Assembly: GCA_029881795.1 (NCBI GenBank)
Contig: JAOULX010000001.1
Span: 328,723-392,722, forward strand
DNA from: Gammaproteobacteria bacterium
GTDB lineage: Bacteria > Pseudomonadota > Gammaproteobacteria > SZUA-229
Length of the DNA stretch: 64,000 nt
Direction of reading: 5' to 3'
A model generated the notes under the pieces. The model worked only from the letters and a program-made list of their open reading frames with translations. It ran no database searches and had not been told where the DNA came from. This document shows positions 39,184 through 49,934 of this stretch, in pieces (positions within the stretch are counted from its first letter, which is position 1; every line of letters begins with the position of its first letter). A program made the translations under genes and the position numbers.

Positions 39184-39549
39184 ATGGCGCATATATTAAT
39201 AGTTGATGATTCGCCTACAGAGGTGCATGTATATCAGGGCTATCTGGAGAAGAACGGACATCAGGTGTCGGTTGCTACTTCGGGAGAGGAAGGCGTAGAA
39301 AAAGCAAAAGAAGCCTTGCCTGACCTGATACTGATGGATGTGGTGATGCCAGGAATGAACGGTTTTCAGGCGACACGCTCTTTAAGTAAAGATGATTCAA
39401 CTAAAGATATTCCTATTATTATTATAACAACTAAAGACCAGGAAACTGATAAGGTCTGGGGTATGCGTCAGGGAGCAAAGGACTATATTGTTAAGCCGGC
39501 TAAAGAATCGGAATTAATCGAACGCGTTAATTCAGTCCTGGGTGGCTAG
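39184..39549 (+). CDS. pilH: Twitching motility response regulator PilH
   Basis: Second CheY-like receiver, 121 residues, with D8-D9 (IVDDSPTE), phospho-acceptor D52 (LMDVVMPGMNG) and K in YIVKPA. In Pseudomonas PilH opposes PilG, acting on retraction or as a phosphate sink for ChpA. It lies 64 bases after pilG. Confidence 0.92.
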   Translation: MAHILIVDDSPTEVHVYQGYLEKNGHQVSVATSGEEGVEKAKEALPDLILMDVVMPGMNGFQATRSLSKDDSTKDIPIIIITTKDQETDKVWGMRQGAKDYIVKPAKESELIERVNSVLGG

Positions 39550-39592
39550 TAGCCCCGAATTTATCATGCCGAAAGCTTAAGAGCCGAAAAAG

Positions 39593-40123
39593 ATGGCAAG
39601 CCCTTTTGAAGTATTACAATCTGTAGAAGCAGAGTCATTAAATAAGGCTGCCGGTTTACCGATTCTTGATGATGTTAAGCAATCGTGGACAGGTATAGGG
39701 TTCAGAATCGGCGATTCATTACTGGTCGCTTCAATGGATGAAGTGGCAGAAATACTGCACATGCCGGTCTATACGCAGATTCCCGGTGTTCGTTCGTGGA
39801 TGGTTGGTCTGGCGAATGTGCGCGGTAATTTATTGCCTTTATTAGATTTAAAAGGTTTTGTAACAGGTCAGGATGCGGCATCAAGAAAAGACTGCCGGGT
39901 ACTGGTGGCAAGACATGAAAGCGGAATGACCGGTTTAGTCGTTGACGAAATATTGGGTCTGAAACATTTCTATCTTGAAGAGCAGGCCTATGAAATACCG
40001 ACACTGGCAGATAACCTTCGACCATATATAAAAATGGCATTTAAAAATGCAGATCAATACTGGCCAGTATTTAGTTTTGCAAAATTAATACAACAAGAAA
40101 AGTTTTTACAAATTGCTATCTAA
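39593..40123 (+). CDS. pilI: CheW-like adaptor PilI
   Basis: The 176-residue protein is a single CheW domain that would couple PilJ to ChpA. It contains GIGFRIGDSLLVASMDEVAEIL, IPGVRSWMVGLANVRGNLLPLLDLKGF and GLVVDEILGLKHF. An acceptable ribosome-binding site (AAGAGCCG) precedes the ATG. Confidence 0.9.
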   Translation: MASPFEVLQSVEAESLNKAAGLPILDDVKQSWTGIGFRIGDSLLVASMDEVAEILHMPVYTQIPGVRSWMVGLANVRGNLLPLLDLKGFVTGQDAASRKDCRVLVARHESGMTGLVVDEILGLKHFYLEEQAYEIPTLADNLRPYIKMAFKNADQYWPVFSFAKLIQQEKFLQIAI

Positions 40124-40159
40124 TAAATAGCCGCAGTGTAGAAATGAGAGTGAGGAATA

Positions 40160-42223
40160 GTGGTTATGGCAGCAGGAACAGGAACAGCTTCAGGGCTAAG
40201 TAAATTAGAATTAGGGTTGCTAGGGGTCGTTATTGGTACACTTCTGGCTGCCTTTGCTTTGTTCTTCTGGGCCAGTAGTGAGAGAGCAGATATTCAGAAA
40301 CATCTGGAGATTGTTGCTAACGAGTCCTTAACATCACAACGGCTTTCAACGCAGGCACTTGAAGCGGCAGCAGGTAAAGCCGGATCATTTAAACAACTCG
40401 AAACATTGCGTAATGCTTATATCAAGACCATTAATCAGTTTAAAAAGGGTGATCCTGTAAAGGGTGTGGTACCGCTGCCTTCCGGTGTCAGTGCAGACTT
40501 TAAATCGATGGAAAAAATCTGGACCAGTTATCAGTCCGATATCAACATGATTCTTGAAGGTCTGGAACCTATATCTAAGGTTTCCGAATACGTTGTCGTT
40601 ATCAATGAATTTATTCCACAGCTGCTGGCTTTTTCTGATGAAGTGGTCGGCATTCTGGTCAGAAAAAAAGCCGACCCTCAGCAAATATATATTGCCAGTC
40701 GTCAGTTGATGCTGACTCAGCGTATTGAAAATAATCTTAATCTGGTACTGGCTGGTGGTGAAGGTGCGACCACAGCGGCTGACCGTTTTGGTCGTGATGC
40801 GACCCTTTTTGGTAGTGTACTTGAAGGGATGCTTAAAGGCTTCCCCGGTCTCAATATTCAACGCGTTAAAGATGGCGAGGTTCGTGCCAAGTTGCGTGAA
40901 GTGGCAATGTTGTTTACCTCGGTGAGTGATCACGTTGATGCGATTCTGGAATTATCGCCGGTGTTGTTTGAAGTTAAAGATGCGGCCAGCAGGATGGAAG
41001 TAACAGCGGCTGCGCTGTTAACGGCGACGCAAAAACTTGAGCTGAGTATTCAGACAGAAGCTGGGCAGCTTGAATATATCGATTTCGCGGTAATCTTCTT
41101 TGGTGTCGTGGCATTGTTAGCCTTCCTGTATTTTGGCTGGATCAATGTATCGAATGCTAAGGAACGTGAAGAACTGGCGCTGGAACAGAATCGCCGAAAT
41201 CAGCGCGCAATTTTACGATTACTTGATGAAATGGCTAACCTGGCAGAAGGTGATTTAACCGTGCATGCGACGGTAACAGAAGAAATAACAGGAGCCATTG
41301 CAGACTCGGTCAACTACGCGATTGACGCTTTACGATCACTGGTAACTACCATCAACCTGACCGCGGTGCAGGTGTCTTCATCAGCTGAAAAGACTCAGGC
41401 AACAGCCGGACGCCTAGCCGATGCATCATCACACCAGGCCAGAGAAATCGCATCCGCATCAGCGGCTATCGCTGATATGAGTGAATCGATGGATAAGGTA
41501 TCAGAAAACGCTTCGCAGTCAGCAGAAGTTGCGAGGAAGTCAGTTGATATCGCTCAGCATGGTGCAACGCTGGTACGTAATAGTATTGCCGGTATGGATA
41601 ATATCCGCGAACAAATTCAGGAAACATCAAAACGAATTAAACGTCTGGGTGAGTCATCTCAGGAAATCGGAGATATCGTCGGGCTGATCACAGAGATCGC
41701 CGATCAGACCAATATTCTGGCACTGAACGCGGCAATCCAGGCTTCGACGGCTGGTGATGCCGGACGTGGTTTCGCGGTTGTTGCCGATGAGGTACAGCGA
41801 CTTGCGGAACGTTCATCAAATGCAACAAAACAGATCGAGGCACTGGTAAAAACTATCCAGGCCGATACCAACGAAGCGGTTCACTCAATGGAGCAGAGTA
41901 CATCCGGAGTGGTAAGCGGAGGTAAGATGGCCGAGGATGCGGGTGAGGCACTGACCCGGATCGAGGATGTATCTACCGAGCTGGCAACACTGATCCAGGC
42001 TATTTCGGATTCAGCAAATCAGCAAACCGTTGTTGCAACAGATGTATCGAATACGATGAACGTTATCCAGGAAATTACCGTACAAACATCTGAAGGTTCT
42101 GAAGAGACCTCTAACTCGATCGGAAACCTGAGCGAGATGGCAAATGAGCTGCGTAAGTCGGTTGCCGGATTTAAACTGCCGGATTCAGGTGATCAGGTAG
42201 AAACAGTGATACTGAATAATTAA
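40160..42223 (+). CDS. pilJ: Type IV pilus methyl-accepting receptor PilJ
   Basis: The 687-residue chemoreceptor has a transmembrane helix at about 18-38, a periplasmic helical domain of the PilJ type to about 305, a second transmembrane helix (about 309-330), a HAMP-like linker, and a cytoplasmic signalling hairpin with the tip [43 protein letters not shown] at 40160 is taken as the start because GAGG lies 4 bases ahead; the ATG at 40166 is equally plausible. No methyltransferase or methylesterase gene is nearby. Confidence 0.93.
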   Translation: MVMAAGTGTASGLSKLELGLLGVVIGTLLAAFALFFWASSERADIQKHLEIVANESLTSQRLSTQALEAAAGKAGSFKQLETLRNAYIKTINQFKKGDPVKGVVPLPSGVSADFKSMEKIWTSYQSDINMILEGLEPISKVSEYVVVINEFIPQLLAFSDEVVGILVRKKADPQQIYIASRQLMLTQRIENNLNLVLAGGEGATTAADRFGRDATLFGSVLEGMLKGFPGLNIQRVKDGEVRAKLREVAMLFTSVSDHVDAILELSPVLFEVKDAASRMEVTAAALLTATQKLELSIQTEAGQLEYIDFAVIFFGVVALLAFLYFGWINVSNAKEREELALEQNRRNQRAILRLLDEMANLAEGDLTVHATVTEEITGAIADSVNYAIDALRSLVTTINLTAVQVSSSAEKTQATAGRLADASSHQAREIASASAAIADMSESMDKVSENASQSAEVARKSVDIAQHGATLVRNSIAGMDNIREQIQETSKRIKRLGESSQEIGDIVGLITEIADQTNILALNAAIQASTAGDAGRGFAVVADEVQRLAERSSNATKQIEALVKTIQADTNEAVHSMEQSTSGVVSGGKMAEDAGEALTRIEDVSTELATLIQAISDSANQQTVVATDVSNTMNVIQEITVQTSEGSEETSNSIGNLSEMANELRKSVAGFKLPDSGDQVETVILNN

Positions 42224-42293
42224 ATAGCGGTTTGACTGACAAGCGTCGACACTACCTTGAAGAGTTAATAATGATATTGAATAGTAGTCATTG

Positions 42294-45200
42294 ATGATGA
42301 ATCCGAGTGATACGATTGAATATAACTCGTTAGGTTGGGTGAAAAAAGAACTCGACCTGGTACTGGAAGATGCCCAGAAAGCATTCAATATATATATTGA
42401 AGACGCCTCAGAGTCGGCAAAATTGCAGGAGTGTATTGATCAGGTTCATCTGATTCACGGTACATTATTAATGGTAGAGCTGTATGGCGCTGCCATGCTT
42501 GCAGAAGAAATTGAAGTGCTGTTGCAGGCACTGTTAAACGCTGAAGTATCCGGTAATGATGAAATTTACCAGATGATCATGGGCGCAATGCTCAGGTTGC
42601 CTGATTATTTAGACGGGCTTATCAGCGGTAATAAAGATGTTCCTATTGTTTTGCTTCCGGTTCTTAACGATCTGCGTGCTGCGCGTAATGAAACACTGCT
42701 TTCAGAAAATCTGTTGTTTTTCCCGGATATTGAATCAGATGACCTTGATGTAGAAGAAATCGAAGTCAGTGCAAAAACCACAGATGACTTGCAGTCGCTG
42801 GCAAAACGTCTGCGTCCACATTTCCAGATAGGCTTACTGACCTGGTTCAAAGATGAGAAACCACTGTCAGGCCTGAAAAGAATTCAGGCTGTTATCAATG
42901 AGCTTGAAAAAAATTCAGTAGAAAAAAAGGTTAGGCGTTTATGGACAGTTGCATCCGCTTTACTTGAATCGCTGATTCATAAAGGCATAGATTCAAGCAT
43001 CACCATTAAGCTGCTGATAGGTAAAATTGACAGGCTAAATAAAGAATTAATTGATATGGGTGAAGCAGAGCTGGCGAAGTCAATGCCAACCGATATCATA
43101 AAAAATCTTTTATATTATATCGCCAGATCAGATTCGCTGGGAGAGCGGGTTTCCGGTATCAAGGACGCCTACCAGTTAAATGAATTACTGCCGGCTAATA
43201 ATGCTGAAAATGAAGCGGCTCTCAATATGGGTGGCCCAAACATTGATCTGTTACAGACGGTTTCGCAGGCTATCAGAGAAGACTTTACCGAAGTCAAAGA
43301 CGCGTTAGAGGTATTTGTTCATGGTGATGATCAGGACAAGTCAAAACTCGAACCGTTGCCAGTATTGCTGGCTAAAATAGCTGATACCATGGGTATGCTG
43401 AGTCTGGGTACGCCGAGGCAGATGATACTTGAGCAAAAAACTCAGGTAGAAAAGTTTATCTCGAGTGGATCAGAAATTAGTGACAGCGAAGTAATGGAAG
43501 TCGCCAGTGTGTTGCTGAGTGCTGAAGCTAAACTGAATAACTTTATCGCACGTAAAAGTAACAGAGCAGATGATGAGAGCGAAGATGATGCTCATGATTC
43601 TGAATATCAGGAAGTCCTGTCATCGGTAGCGCGAGAAGCCTTGCTTGATTTCGGTCAGGCCAAGCAGTTGATTCTGTTGTTTGCAGATGCGCCAGATGAT
43701 GTCAGTAATCTTGAACAAGTCATCAGACTGTTTGATGCGGCAAGCGGGGCATTATTTATGGCGCCGCTGGATACGCTGGCGCCATTATTAAGAGGCATCA
43801 GTGAATATATACAGACTGTTTTAATGCAGTCTCAGCAAATAATTCCGCAGCAACTGGATGTCTTGGCCGATGCAGTCACCAGTATTGAATATTATCTGGA
43901 AGCGGTTATTGAGGGTCGTAAAGACCTCAAGGCTGATCTCAATTTCGGTCGTAGTGCGGTAGATAAACTGCGCCAGTACACGGCAGAGTTTGACAGCACT
44001 GACGCGGTCGTCAGGCCAATTAAAGAAGATATTAAAGTAGCTGAGACAGTTCTTGATAGCAGCGAGACAAATACAGCTGAAACGCCGGTTGTTGCTGCTG
44101 AACCCAAAGCTAAAGCAGCGGTGATTCCGCATGCTGACCGTGATGGACTGCAAATAATTGCCGATGACATAGATGAAGAAATATTTGAAATCTTTATTGA
44201 AGAAGCACTTGAAGTGTTTTCGGATATTAATAACGCCTTGCCGCTGTGGAAAGCAGATAACGCTAATGAAGAGGCTCGTGCCACTATCAGGCGTTCATTT
44301 CATACATTAAAAGGCAGTGGCCGTCTGATCGGCGCAATGATGATAGGCGAATTTGCCTGGAGCATTGAAAACATGCTGAACAGAGTCATCGATAACAGCA
44401 TTAATCTGAGCGCAGAAGTGTTTAATGTTATTGATGAGGCTGCGGCGGTCTTGCCACAACTGATTGAGCAGTTACAGGGCAGTAAGCAACCCGTTGTTAA
44501 TCTGCATGAACTGATGGATCATGCAGATGCCCTGAGTAAGGGGGAAAACTACTCCCCCCCCGTTGAAACCGGGGTTGCTACAACAGTAGCCCCGGGTGAA
44601 GTACCAGCCCCTGATAATACCGAAGATGAGATCATCGATTTTGCGGACCTTGCATTAGCAGAACCTGCGGATGATGACGGTGATGTTTTGCAATTCGAGT
44701 TGCCGGAAGACGAGCTTGAATTTGATGAAAGCATCGCAGATAAAGCCGAAGAGATTGAATTTGAACCAGCCGATATTGAATTGCTTGATCTGGACGTCGA
44801 AGAGTCGCCAGATGAAGTTTTAGACTCTGCAGATTTTGATACTGAGGATGCTGAAGAAATCAGCTTTGACCTGCCCGAAGTCAATGTGTCTGATGATTTT
44901 GAACTTGATGAGCCTGAGTTGGCAGTGTCCGGTTCCGAAAGTTTACATGCTTCACTCGACGATATTCCAGCCAAAGTCGAAATCGATGCTGAATTGTTTA
45001 GTATTTTTCGTGCTGAATCAGAAGGTCACCTGAATACAATTCGCAATATTCTGCTGAAAAATAGCACAGACGGCAGTGCTGTTGTACCCAATGATGAACT
45101 GACCCGGGCTTTGCATACGCTGTTTGGCAGCGCACGCACTGCCGAGGTGCCGGCTATTGGATCGGTTTCGGGAATTGCTGAAAAATACATCAAAATAAAA

Positions 45201-48002
45201 CAGGAAAATAACGCCGCAGAAATTGATCAAGACGGCATCTCTGCGCTGAATCAGCTGGTAAGCAGTGTGACTGAAACACTGGACCGACTGGAGCATGGTA
45301 AAACGCCAAATGACAATCAAAATTTGGTCGATTATTTTGGACTGCTCTATGAAAAAGAGCTGGAACTGGCTCCTGATTCGGCGCAGTCTGTTTCCGCAGA
45401 ACAGGAAGAGGCGCTGGTATCTTACGGCGATATCGATGATGAGTTAGTCGATATTTTTCTTGAAGAGGCTGATGAGTTAGTCGAGGACGCAGAAAAAAAC
45501 CTGCAGCATTGGATTGACGAGCCGAACGATACTGAAAGTATTAACGAGTTAAAGCGAATCCTGCATACACTTAAGGGTGGAGCAAGAATGGCTGAGTTGG
45601 CACCAATTGGTGATTTAACTCACGTACTTGAAACCACGGTTATCGTGGCAGAAGAGACCGGTGCAGATGATCTGATGGGGCCGATGCATCAAGCGCTTGA
45701 TACCATTGTTGCGATGCTGGCTAAAGTCAGTAAGCGTGAGCCGCTACAGTCATCAGCAGCGGCAATAGAATTATTGAATCAGGCACGATCTGGGGATCAG
45801 CCATCATCAAATGAAGCAGATATTTCGTGGTCTGAAAATGAAAACTTGTTATCTGATACTTTGCAAGATGATGATTTAGAGTTGCCTGATTTTGAGCTGG
45901 ATGATCTGGAAACCGAATTCGATTCGCCGGATGAGCTCGATAACGAAATAGAAATAGAATTGCTGTCTGATGATGAGTTTGATGAAGCAGAGCCGGACAG
46001 TTTTATCAGTGTTGACGACAAACCGATTGAAGAATCGGTAACGGACGCTGCTCAGTCATCTGATCAAGTAAAGCCACAGCAACTGCAAACAAGCACTGGT
46101 TCAAATGTTTTCCGGCTGGATCCTCACGAAATGGCAAAGCCGGATGAGCCGGTCAAAAACAAAGCCATGCAGGAACAGGTGCGGGTAAGAGCTGAACTGC
46201 TGAATGATCTGGTCAATAATGCCGGTGAGGTCAATATCTATAACAGTCGATTCAATCAGCAGCTGACAGACTTTGGATATAATATTTCTGAATTCGATCA
46301 GACGGTCGATCGTTTACGCGAACAGCTGCGTAAGCTGGAAATCGAAACAGAAACACAGATACTTTCCCGGCATGAAAAAGAGGCGTCACATTATGATGCA
46401 GATTTTGACCCGCTGGAGATGGATCGTTATTCAACTTTCCAGCAGTTATCGCGCAGCCTTATGGAGTCTGTCAGCGATCTCGAGAGTATTAAAGACTTTA
46501 TGAATAATACGGTGCGTGAATCAGAAACCCTGTTGCAGCAGCAGTCACGAATTTCGACTGATTTGCAGGAAAGCCTGATGCGTACACGAATGATTGAGTT
46601 CAGTGGACTGAGCAGTCGTCTGGCGCGTATTGTTCGCCAAACAGCCCGAGAGCTGGATAAAAATGTCGAGTTCGAAATAAATGGTGACGAAATCGAAGTT
46701 GACCGTTCAATCTTGGATCGGATCGTCTCTCCGCTCGAGCATTTATTAAGAAATGCCGTTGCACACGGTATAGAAACCGATGAGGCACGCGCTGCACTGA
46801 ATAAACCAGAACCTGCAAAAGTCAGTATTACTATCACCAAAGAAGGTCAGAACCTGGTGGTTGATGTGGCAGATAATGGTGCTGGTATTAATGTTGATAC
46901 CATTCGCAATAAAGCGATTGAAAAAGGCATGATGGCTGCGGAAAGCGAGCTGAGTGATCACGATATCGTGCAGTTTATTCTGGAGCCGGGCTTCAGTACA
47001 GCTAAAAATGTTACCCAAATCTCAGGTCGTGGCGTTGGGCTTGATGTGGTAGACAGTGAGATTAAACAGCTAGGTGGAACTCTGGATATACAGTCAAGAT
47101 TGCATAAGGGCTGTCACTTTGTTGCCCGCCTGCCGATGACGTTGTCGATCAATCAGGCTCTGCTGGTGCACATTCACGAAGATGTATTCGCAGTGCCGTT
47201 AAACACGGTAGAAGGTGTGGTTAGGCTCAGTGGTTATGAGCTGGATGCTATTTATGAAAAAGGTGAAGGTTATTATGAATTTTCAGGCGATAAATACGAG
47301 GTCAAATATCTCGGATATCTCCTAAAAGGTCGTAAAGCTGAACACCTTGAACAGTCGGCACCTTATCCTATCCTCTTGGTGAAAACAGGTGACCTGCGAG
47401 TTGCTGTGCATGTTGATAGCTTGGTGGGGCGACGCGAGATAGTTGTCAAACCAGTGGGTGCACAAATCAACAGCGTTAAAGGTATTTCGGGTGCAACCAT
47501 ACTTGGTGATGGTCATGTTGTTCTGATACTTGATATGGCAGCATTGCTGCGAGCCAAGACAGTTTTCCAGATCGAAAGTCATGCAGAAGAAATGCAGCGT
47601 GAAGCAGAAAAATCTGCATCAGATGTACTGACCGTTATGGTGGTGGATGACTCGATTACCATCCGTAAAGTTACAGAGCGGATATTGCACAGAAGGGGCA
47701 TGGAAGTAATTCTGGCGAAAGATGGTCTGGATGCAACTGCAAAATTACAGGAACGGCTGCCGGATATTATGTTACTTGATATAGAAATGCCGCGTATGGA
47801 TGGCTACGAAGTTGCCACCATGGTTAGAAACAATGAGCACATGAAAGACCTGCCAATCATTATGATAACCTCACGAACAGGTAGCAAACATAAAGAAAAG
47901 GCGATGGAAATTGGTGTTAACCGTTATCTAGGTAAGCCTTATCAGGAAGACGAGTTAATGGAAAATATCAGTGCGGTTCTTGAAGAAATAAAAGCATCCT
48001 AA
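42294..48002 (+). CDS. chpA: Hybrid chemotaxis-type histidine kinase ChpA/PilL
   Basis: This 1,902-residue CheA-like kinase drives PilG and PilH. Counting from the TTG at 42291, three canonical Hpt domains have phospho-acceptor histidines H671 (HTLKGS), H942 (HTLFGS) and H1092 (HTLKGG). Degenerate Hpt-like helical units fill residues 1-600, the first with HGTL near residue 60. Acidic linkers follow (about 750-900 and 1185-1270). Then come a dimerisation region, a HATPase with LLRNAVAHGIE near 1483 and ISGRGVGLDVV, a CheW domain, and a receiver with D1830 (LLDIEMPRMDG). TTG and two ATG codons compete as start; the first ATG is given. Confidence 0.95.
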   Translation: MMNPSDTIEYNSLGWVKKELDLVLEDAQKAFNIYIEDASESAKLQECIDQVHLIHGTLLMVELYGAAMLAEEIEVLLQALLNAEVSGNDEIYQMIMGAMLRLPDYLDGLISGNKDVPIVLLPVLNDLRAARNETLLSENLLFFPDIESDDLDVEEIEVSAKTTDDLQSLAKRLRPHFQIGLLTWFKDEKPLSGLKRIQAVINELEKNSVEKKVRRLWTVASALLESLIHKGIDSSITIKLLIGKIDRLNKELIDMGEAELAKSMPTDIIKNLLYYIARSDSLGERVSGIKDAYQLNELLPANNAENEAALNMGGPNIDLLQTVSQAIREDFTEVKDALEVFVHGDDQDKSKLEPLPVLLAKIADTMGMLSLGTPRQMILEQKTQVEKFISSGSEISDSEVMEVASVLLSAEAKLNNFIARKSNRADDESEDDAHDSEYQEVLSSVAREALLDFGQAKQLILLFADAPDDVSNLEQVIRLFDAASGALFMAPLDTLAPLLRGISEYIQTVLMQSQQIIPQQLDVLADAVTSIEYYLEAVIEGRKDLKADLNFGRSAVDKLRQYTAEFDSTDAVVRPIKEDIKVAETVLDSSETNTAETPVVAAEPKAKAAVIPHADRDGLQIIADDIDEEIFEIFIEEALEVFSDINNALPLWKADNANEEARATIRRSFHTLKGSGRLIGAMMIGEFAWSIENMLNRVIDNSINLSAEVFNVIDEAAAVLPQLIEQLQGSKQPVVNLHELMDHADALSKGENYSPPVETGVATTVAPGEVPAPDNTEDEIIDFADLALAEPADDDGDVLQFELPEDELEFDESIADKAEEIEFEPADIELLDLDVEESPDEVLDSADFDTEDAEEISFDLPEVNVSDDFELDEPELAVSGSESLHASLDDIPAKVEIDAELFSIFRAESEGHLNTIRNILLKNSTDGSAVVPNDELTRALHTLFGSARTAEVPAIGSVSGIAEKYIKIKQENNAAEIDQDGISALNQLVSSVTETLDRLEHGKTPNDNQNLVDYFGLLYEKELELAPDSAQSVSAEQEEALVSYGDIDDELVDIFLEEADELVEDAEKNLQHWIDEPNDTESINELKRILHTLKGGARMAELAPIGDLTHVLETTVIVAEETGADDLMGPMHQALDTIVAMLAKVSKREPLQSSAAAIELLNQARSGDQPSSNEADISWSENENLLSDTLQDDDLELPDFELDDLETEFDSPDELDNEIEIELLSDDEFDEAEPDSFISVDDKPIEESVTDAAQSSDQVKPQQLQTSTGSNVFRLDPHEMAKPDEPVKNKAMQEQVRVRAELLNDLVNNAGEVNIYNSRFNQQLTDFGYNISEFDQTVDRLREQLRKLEIETETQILSRHEKEASHYDADFDPLEMDRYSTFQQLSRSLMESVSDLESIKDFMNNTVRESETLLQQQSRISTDLQESLMRTRMIEFSGLSSRLARIVRQTARELDKNVEFEINGDEIEVDRSILDRIVSPLEHLLRNAVAHGIETDEARAALNKPEPAKVSITITKEGQNLVVDVADNGAGINVDTIRNKAIEKGMMAAESELSDHDIVQFILEPGFSTAKNVTQISGRGVGLDVVDSEIKQLGGTLDIQSRLHKGCHFVARLPMTLSINQALLVHIHEDVFAVPLNTVEGVVRLSGYELDAIYEKGEGYYEFSGDKYEVKYLGYLLKGRKAEHLEQSAPYPILLVKTGDLRVAVHVDSLVGRREIVVKPVGAQINSVKGISGATILGDGHVVLILDMAALLRAKTVFQIESHAEEMQREAEKSASDVLTVMVVDDSITIRKVTERILHRRGMEVILAKDGLDATAKLQERLPDIMLLDIEMPRMDGYEVATMVRNNEHMKDLPIIMITSRTGSKHKEKAMEIGVNRYLGKPYQEDELMENISAVLEEIKAS

Positions 48003-48005
48003 GTT

Positions 48006-48473
48006 ATGGCAGAAAATAAAGTAATAAAAAGTTTATTGTTACCGATGAAAACCAGTAGCGTGATTGTGCCGAATACAGCGATTGCTGAAATCGTTTCAGT
48101 CGAGCATGTGCTGCCGGTCAATGATGCTCCAAGCTGGATGCTGGGTTACTTAAGCTGGCGTCGACGTTCTGTGCCGCTGCTTTCATTTGATGCAGTGCAA
48201 CAGGGTGAGCCTGATTTTCTGACGCCCAGCAGTAAAATCGCTGTACTCTATTCGATTAGTGATGATGAAACTTTTCCTTATATGGCGCTACTGATGCAGC
48301 GTGCGCCTAAAGTTATCAACGTAACAGACGATATGATTAAGCAGGCAGGTGCCGAGCAAAACAGTGGTAATGTTAAACTGGTTTTGCAAAACGTTGTGCT
48401 TAATGGCGAAACAAAAGCAGATATTCTCGACCTTAAAGCTGTTGAAGCTACGTTTAAAAAAGCCGGCTATTAG
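48006..48473 (+). CDS. chpC: CheW-like protein ChpC
   Basis: The 155-residue protein is a CheW domain (MKTSSVIVPNTAIAEIVSVEHV, WMLGYLSWRRRSVPLLSFDAV) directly after chpA, the position of ChpC in Pseudomonas. It is likely a second adaptor linking other receptors to ChpA. The chpB methylesterase gene that normally separates the two is absent. Confidence 0.82.
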   Translation: MAENKVIKSLLLPMKTSSVIVPNTAIAEIVSVEHVLPVNDAPSWMLGYLSWRRRSVPLLSFDAVQQGEPDFLTPSSKIAVLYSISDDETFPYMALLMQRAPKVINVTDDMIKQAGAEQNSGNVKLVLQNVVLNGETKADILDLKAVEATFKKAGY

Positions 48474-48557
48474 TCGATCAATAAAAACAGAGATTCTTTT
48501 GCTAGATTGGTGACTGTGATCTGATATGTTTTCAACTTAAATACAAACTCTTCTATT

Positions 48558-49238
48558 ATGTTAATTGCCCCGTCTGCTTTTCACAATAGCTGGCAGCGTA
48601 AGCTCTCCCCTGAACTGGAAAAAGAGTACTTCGTGTCGCTACAAAATTTTTTAGAAAATGAAATCTGTAACGGAAACGAGATATTTCCAGAGTATGATCA
48701 CTGGTTCAATGCGTTAAATACAACACCGTTGGATAAAGTTAAGGTGGTTGTTCTGGGGCAGGACCCGTACCCGAGTCCAGGCCATGCACATGGCTTGTGT
48801 TTTTCAGTGTTGCCTGAAGTAAAGCCGTTGCCCAAATCACTGATCAACATATACAAAGAATTAAAAGAAGATTTAGCAATAGAAAACACCAGTGGTAACT
48901 TGCAAGGCTGGGCAGAGCAAGGAGTGCTGTTACTCAATAGTGTACTCACGGTACAACGAGGCAATGCCAACTCGCATCAGGGAAAAGGCTGGGAGCAATT
49001 TACTGATAAAATCATTGCGGCTGTTAATGATCAGGGGCGTCCGATTGTCTTTGTGCTATGGGGTGCATACGCACAAAAAAAAGGAGAGGTAATTGATGAA
49101 ACAAAGCATTTGGTTATTCGTTCTTCACATCCCTCTCCGTTATCAGCTTACCGAGGGTTTTTTGGAAGTAAACCATTTTCAAAAATTAATGATTTCTTGA
49201 TAAGAAATAGCATAGAAGAAATAAACTGGCAGATTTGA
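48558..49238 (+). CDS. ung: Uracil-DNA glycosylase
   Basis: Removes uracil from DNA. The 226-residue family 1 enzyme has the water-activating D69 in VVLGQDPYPSPGHAHGL, FSVLPEVKPLPKSL, and the leucine-loop motif SSHPSPLSAYRGFFGS with H191. The ATG has no strong ribosome-binding site. It stands alone after the chp operon. Confidence 0.96.
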   Translation: MLIAPSAFHNSWQRKLSPELEKEYFVSLQNFLENEICNGNEIFPEYDHWFNALNTTPLDKVKVVVLGQDPYPSPGHAHGLCFSVLPEVKPLPKSLINIYKELKEDLAIENTSGNLQGWAEQGVLLLNSVLTVQRGNANSHQGKGWEQFTDKIIAAVNDQGRPIVFVLWGAYAQKKGEVIDETKHLVIRSSHPSPLSAYRGFFGSKPFSKINDFLIRNSIEEINWQI

Positions 49239-49568
49239 TTGCTTTATTAAAATATCAGTACCGCAGAGTGAAAGCCGGATATTTATCAATTACCACTTTG
49301 TATATTTGGCTTGTTGGTTACAAGCACTAATATATCAGCAGAACAAGTGAGCATAAAGTAATATTGTGTTATCTAAGCTTATAGTAGAAATTGAGTTTCA
49401 GGAAACATCAAAATTTCTCGAATGATTAAAATATTTCATAAGTATTAAAATACATAGAGTTGATTTCTATCATCATATATATTTAGAACGACAAAAAGTT
49501 ATTTAGTAAAGAATTGAAATAATTACACCGCTAACTCATTAGTTAAATTTGATAGAAGGTAAGGTGCT
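49239..49568. other. AT-rich gap without recognisable feature
   Basis: 330 AT-rich bases between ung and the next small gene. No convincing reading frame, terminator or repeat was seen; a GAAGGTAAGG stretch near the end is the ribosome-binding site of the following gene. Confidence 0.4.
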
Positions 49569-49934
49569 ATGTTTCCAACTGTAGAAATAGATAAGAATGG
49601 AATATTTATAGAATCGCATGTTGATGAATTTGTTACAGTTGATCTTGCACTGTATATTGCTGAACAACGAAAAATACTCGCAGGTAAAGAAAAGAAACCG
49701 TTGCTCGTCTTATTTAAAAAAATGCTGGGCTTTGACCCAAAAACAAGAAATTATACGGATCAAATACTTGAAAACGTAAATGCGTTAGCTTTTTATATAA
49801 GCTGTGATAATGATGAAGGAAAAAAAACGAAAGAAATTATGGAGAGTTTTTACAAAATTACCCCATACCCGTTACCCGTAATGATATTCGATGACAAATC
49901 AAAGGCGATCGATTGGCTTAAAACCTTTGTTTAG
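49569..49934 (+). CDS. Small STAS-like protein (DUF7793-type)
   Basis: The 121-residue soluble protein has alternating strands and helices: VEIDKNGIFIESHVDEFVTVDLALYIAEQRKIL, then KPLLVLFKKMLGFDPKTRNYTDQI, then NALAFYISCDNDEGKKTKEIMESFYK, and PVMIFDDKSKAIDWLKTF at the end. This layout is that of small SpoIIAA/STAS-like proteins of the DUF7793 kind, which have no established function. A GAAGG site precedes the ATG. It is isolated in an AT-rich region, with gaps of about 330 bases either side. Confidence 0.65.
   Translation: MFPTVEIDKNGIFIESHVDEFVTVDLALYIAEQRKILAGKEKKPLLVLFKKMLGFDPKTRNYTDQILENVNALAFYISCDNDEGKKTKEIMESFYKITPYPLPVMIFDDKSKAIDWLKTFV

Noticed and set aside
44549..44974. Minus-strand serine-rich frame in chpA
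   Set aside because: Antisense of the acidic linker (Asp/Glu codons read as Ser); not a gene.
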